Assembly: GCA_934486455.1 (NCBI GenBank) | Contig: CAKSPR010000001.1 | Location: forward strand, 1 to 64,000 | Origin: an uncultured Eubacteriales bacterium | GTDB lineage: Bacteria > Bacillota > Clostridia > Oscillospirales > Acutalibacteraceae | Direction of reading: 5' to 3' | Length of the DNA: 64,000 nucleotides | Shown: piece after piece, positions 59,076 through 64,000 of the stretch | Layout of the letters: every line of letters starts with the position of its first letter | How positions within the stretch are numbered: position 1 is the first letter of the stretch | Translations under genes and position numbers: made by a program | The notes under the pieces: generated by a model | Databases searched by the model: none | The model's input: only the letters and a program-made list of their open reading frames with translations | Told to the model about the DNA's origin: nothing

Positions 59076-59104
59076 TTGAAATAAGCCGTTAAATCGTATA
59101 TAAT
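59076..59104 (+). promoter_or_regulatory. Promoter of pgi
   Basis: TTGAAA (59076-59081) and TATAAT (59099-59104) are separated by 17 bp. The leader of about 170 nt includes a hairpin AAAGGAAAT/ATTTCCTTT near its 5' end. Confidence 0.75.
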
Positions 59105-59281
59105 TAACAAAACCGAAAGGAAATGTACCGATTATATTTCCTTTTGGGCAACCGTATGTATTGTGTCTGCTCTTTAAAGGCAAAAGGGGACGGAACAGCG
59201 GGAGATATGCCCGCCGGATTTTTCTTAAAAGCCGCCCTCTCCGCCCGAGAGATTATACACGGTTAAGAAAGGGAGAATTTT

Positions 59282-60622
59282 ATGGCACTTAAACTACTGG
59301 ACAAATACACCCGCGACTTTATCCGTGAACACGAGCTTGACTGCATGGCCCCGCAGGTTGCCGCAGCGCATGAGCTTTTAAGCTCGGGCACCGGCGCAGG
59401 AAGCGATTTCATCGGCTGGCTCGACCTTCCCGAAAATTATGACAAAGAGGAATTTTCCCGCATCAAAAAAGCGGCCGAAAAAATCAAGAAAAGCTGTGAT
59501 GTCCTCATTGTCATCGGTATCGGAGGCTCCTATCTCGGCGCACGCGCCGCAATAGAATTCATCAAATCTCCCCTTTACAACAACCTTAAAAAAGACACTC
59601 CCGACATTTACTTTTTGGGCAACTCCATAAGCTCCACCGCCCTTGCCGAAACCCTTTCGATCTGCGAAGGAAGGGACATTTGCGTAAATGTCATTTCAAA
59701 ATCCGGCACCACCACCGAGCCGGCCATCGCCTTCCGCATTTTCAAAGCCCTCCTTGAGGACAAATACGGCAAGGAAGGTGCAAAGGAACGCATCTTCTGC
59801 ACCACCGACAAGGCAAGAGGCACCCTTAAAGCGCTGGCCGACAGCGAAGGCTACGAAACCTTTGTCGTTCCCGACGATGTGGGCGGAAGATACTCGGTGC
59901 TGACCGCAGTAGGCCTTCTCCCGATCGCCGTTTCGGGCGCCGACATCGACGCTATGATGAAGGGCGCAAAGGACGCAAGGGAAGCCTTTAAGGATCCCGA
60001 CCTCAGCAAAAACGATTGCTATAAATATGCCGCACTTCGCAACATTCTTCTCCGAAAGGGCAAGGGCATCGAAATGCTCACGGCATACGAGCCGAGAATG
60101 ACCATGATGGCCGAATGGTTCAAACAGCTTTACGGGGAGAGCGAAGGCAAGGACAACAAGGGACTTTTCCCTGCAAGCGCCATTTTCTCAACCGACCTTC
60201 ATTCCCTCGGTCAGTACATTCAGGACGGCGTAAGAAGCGTTTTTGAAACGGTGGTCTGGATAGACAGTCCCGAGCTTGATGTGGAAATCAAAAGGCAGGA
60301 GGACGACGGCGACGGACTCAACTTCCTTGCCGGAAAGAAGATGTCCTTTGTCAATCGCAAGGCCTTTGAAGGTACCGTTCTCGCCCACAACGACGGCGGT
60401 GTTCCGAACATCGTGCTGGAGCTGCCCCGTGCCGACGAATATGAATTCGGCTATATGGTGTACTTCTTTGAAAAGGCCTGTGCGATTTCGGGCTACCTCC
60501 TGGGAGTCAATCCCTTTAACCAGCCGGGAGTCGAAAGCTATAAAAAGAACATGTTTGCGCTGCTGGGCAAGCCCGGCTACGAAGACCAAAGGGAAGCCCT
60601 CGAAAAGCGCATTTCCAAATAA
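59282..60622 (+). CDS. pgi: Glucose-6-phosphate isomerase
   Basis: The 446-residue enzyme interconverts glucose 6-phosphate and fructose 6-phosphate. It shows [59 protein letters not shown] and [12 protein letters not shown]. The length is typical of the short Firmicutes form. The start follows AAAGGGAG. A conserved P-loop gene follows 29 bp downstream. Confidence 0.97.
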   Translation: MALKLLDKYTRDFIREHELDCMAPQVAAAHELLSSGTGAGSDFIGWLDLPENYDKEEFSRIKKAAEKIKKSCDVLIVIGIGGSYLGARAAIEFIKSPLYNNLKKDTPDIYFLGNSISSTALAETLSICEGRDICVNVISKSGTTTEPAIAFRIFKALLEDKYGKEGAKERIFCTTDKARGTLKALADSEGYETFVVPDDVGGRYSVLTAVGLLPIAVSGADIDAMMKGAKDAREAFKDPDLSKNDCYKYAALRNILLRKGKGIEMLTAYEPRMTMMAEWFKQLYGESEGKDNKGLFPASAIFSTDLHSLGQYIQDGVRSVFETVVWIDSPELDVEIKRQEDDGDGLNFLAGKKMSFVNRKAFEGTVLAHNDGGVPNIVLELPRADEYEFGYMVYFFEKACAISGYLLGVNPFNQPGVESYKKNMFALLGKPGYEDQREALEKRISK

Positions 60623-60651
60623 AACAAATACATTAAAAAGGAGTTTTTCAA

Positions 60652-61068
60652 ATGATCAAGATTATTGTAGGAAACAAGGGAAGCGGAAAAACCAAGAGAC
60701 TTATCGATTCCATCAATGCCCGCGCGGAAGAAAGCAACGGCAATGTTGTGTGCATCGAAAAGGGTATGAAGCTGACATATGATATTACCCACCGTGCCCG
60801 CCTTATCGACGGAGAGCATTACGGAATTTCCAACTACGATGAGCTTTACAGCTTCATTTCGGGCGTGCTTGCCGGCGACCACGACATCACCGATATTTTT
60901 GTGGACGGAACCATTAAAATGGGCGGCAAGGATTACGAAAGCCTTGTTCACTTCCTCGACAGACTTTCTGCCGTTGTGGAAGAGGAAAATGTCAACATGC
61001 TTCTGACCATTTCCTGCGACGAGTCCGATCTCCCCGAAGGAATCCATCATGTCGCCGAGATTGTCTGA
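60652..61068 (+). CDS. P-loop ATP-binding protein of unknown function
   Basis: The 138-residue protein begins MIKIIVGNKGSGKTKRLIDS, a Walker A motif, and has a likely Walker B in DIFVDGTIKM. Short proteins of this kind occur across Clostridia without known function. Some are named after twitching-motility ATPases without good reason. It is co-transcribed with pgi at a 29-bp interval and has an AAAAGGAG ribosome site. I do not assign a role. Confidence 0.8.
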   Translation: MIKIIVGNKGSGKTKRLIDSINARAEESNGNVVCIEKGMKLTYDITHRARLIDGEHYGISNYDELYSFISGVLAGDHDITDIFVDGTIKMGGKDYESLVHFLDRLSAVVEEENVNMLLTISCDESDLPEGIHHVAEIV

Positions 61069-61149
61069 GTAAAGCGGTCCTGTGAAGGTCTCGTCCCGGG
61101 AAACTCCGGCCGAGACACAAAAAGGCGTATGCCCCGATAATAAATAAAC

Positions 61150-61199
61150 AAAACCCACCCGCAGACTTTAAAAATGCTTGCGGGTGGGTTTGATTTTTT
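61150..61199 (+). terminator. Terminator of pgi and the P-loop gene
   Basis: A perfect 13-bp stem (61151-61163 with 61179-61191) is followed by GATTTTTT. Confidence 0.9.
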
Positions 61200-61216
61200 A
61201 AAAATTTTTAATGTGC

Positions 61217-61305
61217 GGGCGGCTTGCCGGTCAGCTTGTCGGGCGGCTTGTCGGTCGGCTTGTCGGTCAGCGGTCAGACGAGCGGCGGTCAGACGGGCGG
61301 GACGG
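61217..61305. repeat. 12-13 bp tandem repeats (minisatellite)
   Basis: About four units of CGGCTTGTCGGT with one-base changes are followed by two units of GCGGTCAGACGNG. They lie between converging genes and reach nearly to the stop of the SanA-like gene. They have no spacers and are not a CRISPR array. Confidence 0.75.
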
Positions 61306-61325
61306 CTCCGACAGACAACACCGTG

Positions 61326-62081
61326 CTATCCGACCGCCTGCGTTTCCTGCGCCGACAGGTCGGTGCCGTCGGTATTATCGGAAATATCCGAATATATCTC
61401 GGCCCCGTTCGAAGCCGCATCGTTTGAAAAGTCGCTTTGAACGCCCTTTATGTTTTGCGCCTCTCCGAGATTTTTTGGCTGAACATTTAAAATACAATAG
61501 AAAAAGGCCTTTGTTCTCGCAAAAATTTCTCTCACCTGATTGTTAAGGACATCGGTATAGCCGCCGTTTCCCTTGTCGCAGGCCACTCCGACAGCGTCAA
61601 GTCCCTTATATCCCGCCACATAAAGAGCGCGGTCGAGATGATATTTCTGGGTGACGATGACGGCGGAATTTGCGCAATACACCCGCTTGGCTCTGACCAC
61701 GCTGTCGTATGTGCAAAGACCGTACCCGTCGGTGAAAATGGCGGTTTCGGGAACCTCTCGGTCAAGGCAATATTTTTTCATGGCCTTTATTTCATCATAT
61801 ATATCCTCGGTAGAGGTGTATCCGCTGAGCAGTATCCTTTCCGAAACGCCCTTTTTGTAAAGAGCGATACCGGTGTCCAGACGGTCGGCAAGCATCTGAC
61901 AGGGTGTGCCGTCCGAAAGCACGCTTGCTCCCAAAATGATTATGCAATCGTATTTCCCCTCTATGCTGTCCACCGTTTGCTTTTGGTATTTTGAAAAAAC
62001 CACCGAGCAATTGGCCACAGCCGCGGCGCAAACACATATGCACAAAATAAAGGCTATGAATTTAAAGAATTTTTTTATCAT
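61326..62081 (-). CDS. SanA/YdcF family (DUF218) membrane protein
   Basis: The 251-residue protein has one N-terminal helix (FFKFIAFILCICVCAAAVANC) followed by the DUF218 fold: CIIILGASVLSDGTP, MLADRLDTGIALYK, ERILLSGYTSTED, TYDSVVRAKRVY and VTQKYHLDRALYVA. Relatives (SanA, ElyC, YdcF) are linked to envelope integrity and vancomycin tolerance in E. coli, with uncertain chemistry. The last 35 residues are an acidic tail close to the tandem-repeat region. I start it at the ATG behind AAGGTG. A GTG three codons earlier is possible. Confidence 0.85.
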   Translation of the reverse strand: MIKKFFKFIAFILCICVCAAAVANCSVVFSKYQKQTVDSIEGKYDCIIILGASVLSDGTPCQMLADRLDTGIALYKKGVSERILLSGYTSTEDIYDEIKAMKKYCLDREVPETAIFTDGYGLCTYDSVVRAKRVYCANSAVIVTQKYHLDRALYVAGYKGLDAVGVACDKGNGGYTDVLNNQVREIFARTKAFFYCILNVQPKNLGEAQNIKGVQSDFSNDAASNGAEIYSDISDNTDGTDLSAQETQAVG

Positions 62082-62104
62082 TCTTTTCACCTTCGCAAGA
62101 AAAA

Positions 62105-62149
62105 TGAGAAAAGCCGAAGCGAGAAATTTTTAAACATCCCGCTTCGGCT
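62105..62149 (-). terminator. Terminator of rplJ-rplL
   Basis: Stem AGCCGAAGCG/CGCTTCGGCT (62112-62121 with 62140-62149) is followed on the minus strand by TTCTCATTTTTC. Confidence 0.75.
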
Positions 62150-62167
62150 GTAAAGGTAAAGACAAAC

Positions 62168-62539
62168 TTATTTGAGTTCGACCTTTGCGCCGACATCCTC
62201 AAGTTTTTTCTTCATCTCTTCGGCCTCGTCCTTAGCAACAGCTTCCTTAACAGTCTTGGGAGCGCCGTCAACAAGAGCCTTGGCATCGCCGAGACCCAGT
62301 CCGGTGATCTCGCGGACAGCTTTGATAACCTTGATCTTCTCTGCGCCGACCTCGGCCAGAACAACATCAAATTCGGACTTCTCTTCAGCGGCAGCGGCAC
62401 CGGGAGCGGCAGCGGCTACGGCTACGGGAGCAGCGGCGGAAACGCCGAATTCCTCTTCGATAGCTTTTACAAGTTCGTTAAGTTCGAGAACGGTGAGTTC
62501 TTTAACTGCATCAATGATGCTTGTGATTTTCTCAGACAT
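62168..62539 (-). CDS. rplL: Ribosomal protein bL12 (L7/L12)
   Basis: The 123-residue protein has the N-terminal dimerisation part ([20 protein letters not shown]), an Ala-rich hinge (residues 36-52) and the factor-binding C-terminal domain ([41 protein letters not shown]). It forms the ribosomal stalk on L10 and recruits translation GTPases. It follows rplJ by 54 bp. The start has GGAGG. Confidence 0.98.
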   Translation of the reverse strand: MSEKITSIIDAVKELTVLELNELVKAIEEEFGVSAAAPVAVAAAAPGAAAAEEKSEFDVVLAEVGAEKIKVIKAVREITGLGLGDAKALVDGAPKTVKEAVAKDEAEEMKKKLEDVGAKVELK

Positions 62540-62593
62540 TTATAATACCTCCAAAAAAGTTTTTTTAAAAATAAAATGTTTATGAAGCAAAAA

Positions 62594-63109
62594 TTATGCT
62601 TCGGCGGGGGCGTCTGCTCCCTTCTGCTCTGCAACGGCGTTGAGAGCACGGGCAAGACCTGCGATGCACTGGGAGAGCTCTCCGGCCAGCATTGCATAAA
62701 GAGTCTCTTTTCCGGGAACCTTGGACATTTCGGTCACGGTCTCGGCGGTCAGAGCCTTACCCTCGGAGAAACCGGCCTTTACCTTAAAGGTGTCGCTGGT
62801 TTCGGCGTATTTGCAAAGCACACGGGCGGCGGCGATTTCGTCGTCCTTGCTGGTGGCGATGGCGGTTGTTCCCTCGAGAACATCGTCAAGTCCGCTGATT
62901 CCGGCACCTTCAAGAGCAAAACGCAGATAGGTGTTCTTTATAACGCGGTATTCAACACCTGCTTCGCGAAGCTCGCGGCGAAGCTTGGTGTCGTCCTCAA
63001 CACTGATTCCTTCGTATTGAACGATAACACCGGCGCAAGCCTCCTTGAGCTTTTCGGTCAGTTCACTGACAAGCTGTTTCTTCTTTTCGAGAATTGCTGC
63101 ACTCGGCAT
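62594..63109 (-). CDS. rplJ: Ribosomal protein uL10
   Basis: The 171-residue protein is the base of the ribosomal stalk (EKKKQLVSELTEKLKEACAG, ELREAGVEYRVIKNTYLRFAL, EGTTAIATSKDDEIAAARVL) with the bL12-binding helix at the end. I start it at the ATG after AGGAGGTG. Its leader carries an L10 autoregulatory RNA and an attenuator. The usual upstream partners rplK and rplA are not here, so this pair has its own promoter. Confidence 0.97.
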   Translation of the reverse strand: MPSAAILEKKKQLVSELTEKLKEACAGVIVQYEGISVEDDTKLRRELREAGVEYRVIKNTYLRFALEGAGISGLDDVLEGTTAIATSKDDEIAAARVLCKYAETSDTFKVKAGFSEGKALTAETVTEMSKVPGKETLYAMLAGELSQCIAGLARALNAVAEQKGADAPAEA

Positions 63110-63133
63110 ATTATTCACCTCCTGTTACGAATA

Positions 63134-63164
63134 TAAAAAGCCTTCTCCGCAAGGCGAAGAAGGC
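63134..63164 (-). terminator. Attenuator in the rplJ leader
   Basis: Stem GCCTTCTTCGC/GCGGAGAAGGC (63140-63150 with 63154-63164) is followed on the minus strand by TTTTTATATT. An outer CGTAACAG/CTGTTACG pairing reaches the rplJ ribosome site. Confidence 0.75.
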
Positions 63165-63196
63165 GTAACAGACAAACAGAAATTGCTTGAACGCTT

Positions 63197-63255
63197 TTCC
63201 TCGGCAGGCGGCATAGCCTTTAGGCTGAATATTCAGCACCCGCTGTCTTTAGAAC
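63197..63255 (-). ncRNA. L10 leader RNA
   Basis: The minus-strand leader contains TAAAGACAGCGGGTGCTGAA, AGGCTATGCCGCCTGCCGAGG-like sequence in the order typical of the Firmicutes L10 leader, which binds the L10(L12)4 complex. The promoter lies just upstream and the attenuator just downstream. Confidence 0.8.
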
Positions 63256-63264
63256 AGCTTTAAC

Positions 63265-63293
63265 ATGTTATCACACTTTTTATGTTTTGTCAA
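63265..63293 (-). promoter_or_regulatory. Promoter of rplJ-rplL
   Basis: The minus strand has TTGACA (63288-63293) and TAACAT (63265-63270) with 17 bp between and an extended -10 TG. Confidence 0.8.
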
Positions 63294-63405
63294 GAGTTTT
63301 AAAAAATCTTTTTTTCGGCGCAAACCGTGAGGGTCGGCCGTTTGCGGATAAGATTGGATGCCGCGGGGGAAAAAATCGGCTTTTAAGCTACGCAAAGAGC
63401 GCGCA

Positions 63406-64000
63406 TCAGACCTGCTTGCAGGCAGCCTTGACCTCGTCGAATTTGTCGGTGATTTCCTTGTCGGGAGCCTTGGTGAGCAGGCTGACGACTATTATTACCG
63501 CAAGGCCGACGATAAATGCGGGCAGAAGCTCGTAAATGTCAAGCACCGTTCCGGCAAAGGCGGGGCGCACAAGGAACTTCCAGATAAACACCATTGCGCC
63601 TCCGGCAAGCATGCCCGAAATCGCTCCGTATTTGTTGGCTCTCTTCCAGAACAGGGCGCACAGCACAACCGGTCCGAAGGCGGCGCCGAATCCCGCCCAG
63701 GCGAAGGAAACGATGCGGAAAACCGAGCTGTCGGGATTTCTGGCGAGGAATATCGCAATTATCGAAATAACCACAACGGAGATACGGGCAAGGGCGATGG
63801 CCTTTTTGGTCGACAGCTTTACGCCGAAGCTTTCCTGGACCAGGTTTTCGGAAATGCTGGAGGCGGCGGCAAGAAGCTGGGAATCGGCGGTGGACATGGT
63901 GGAAGCAAGAATTCCCGCAAGAATTATTCCGCCGGCAAAAGCGGCCACAAAGCCGTATTTGCTGAGGAATTTTGCAATGTCGACGACAACATTTTCGGCG
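63406..64000 (-). CDS. putP: Sodium/solute symporter (PutP type), C-terminal part
   Basis: The frame enters from the right edge without a start, so only the last 197 residues are present. They include the SSS-family block GGIILAGILASTMSTADSQLLAAAS, in which conserved Ser/Thr residues form the Na2 site, then helices ending in a charged cytoplasmic tail. The sequence VFRIVSFAWAGFGAAFGPVVL resembles proline permease PutP. Substrate proline is likely but not certain from this part alone. No terminator is obvious behind it. Confidence 0.85.
   Translation of the reverse strand, partial: AENVVVDIAKFLSKYGFVAAFAGGIILAGILASTMSTADSQLLAAASSISENLVQESFGVKLSTKKAIALARISVVVISIIAIFLARNPDSSVFRIVSFAWAGFGAAFGPVVLCALFWKRANKYGAISGMLAGGAMVFIWKFLVRPAFAGTVLDIYELLPAFIVGLAVIIVVSLLTKAPDKEITDKFDEVKAACKQV

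Noticed and set aside
61217..61305. CRISPR array
   Set aside because: Units are 12-13 bp, contiguous and without spacers, and there are no cas genes.

Overview
The window looks like a chromosomal segment of an anaerobic, Gram-positive member of the Clostridia, probably a gut Oscillospirales/Ruminococcaceae-type organism. This rests on strong AGGAG-type ribosome sites, an Rnf complex in clostridial gene order, an Hdr-Flx electron-transfer cluster, rubrerythrin, two dockerin-bearing secreted carbohydrate-active proteins, and L-box and L10-leader RNAs of Firmicutes type. The genus cannot be fixed from the sequence. No phage block, insertion sequence or CRISPR array is visible.

Layout. 1-1 kb: edge of an HTH regulator with its promoter and a tRNA-Leu with a duplicated 3' flank. 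1.2-16.4 kb: housekeeping genes (fructose-6-phosphate aldolase/transaldolase, mfd, a GH125 mannosidase behind polA, nifU-nifS, secA, a CBS-domain membrane protein). 16.5-18.5 kb: an alpha/beta hydrolase and a MORN-repeat protein. 18.8-24.2 kb: rnfCDGEAB behind a perfect consensus promoter and a leader of about 290 nt. 24.3-25.9 kb: a MATE exporter preceded by a terminator/antiterminator leader, probably a riboswitch. 26-39 kb: a fumarate-respiration block (fumarase, an LDH-like malate dehydrogenase, HdrBCA, FlxD-like, two Fe-S proteins, FlxA-like, FrdB, FrdA and an AspT-type transporter). 39-49.6 kb: rpe, a DegT aminotransferase, rubrerythrin, folA, alaX, an unlisted 44-residue Cys/Gly-rich peptide, mazF, a GH36-like dockerin protein and cca. 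49.8-56.7 kb: an ABC exporter, an AT-rich barnase/barstar pair, and an NhaC-family transporter under a clear lysine riboswitch. 56.7-64 kb: a dockerin esterase, pgi with a P-loop gene, a SanA-like protein, rplJ-rplL and the end of a sodium/solute symporter.

The main biological proposal is a soluble, quinone-free fumarate respiration. Malate dehydrogenase and fumarase make fumarate. FrdAB, which has no membrane anchor, reduces it. HdrABC-Flx would supply electrons from NADH by flavin-based bifurcation, producing reduced ferredoxin. The nearby Rnf complex could reoxidise that ferredoxin and pump ions, and the AspT-like carrier could exchange the dicarboxylate product. The gene order is seen directly, the family biochemistry is established, and the complete circuit is inference.
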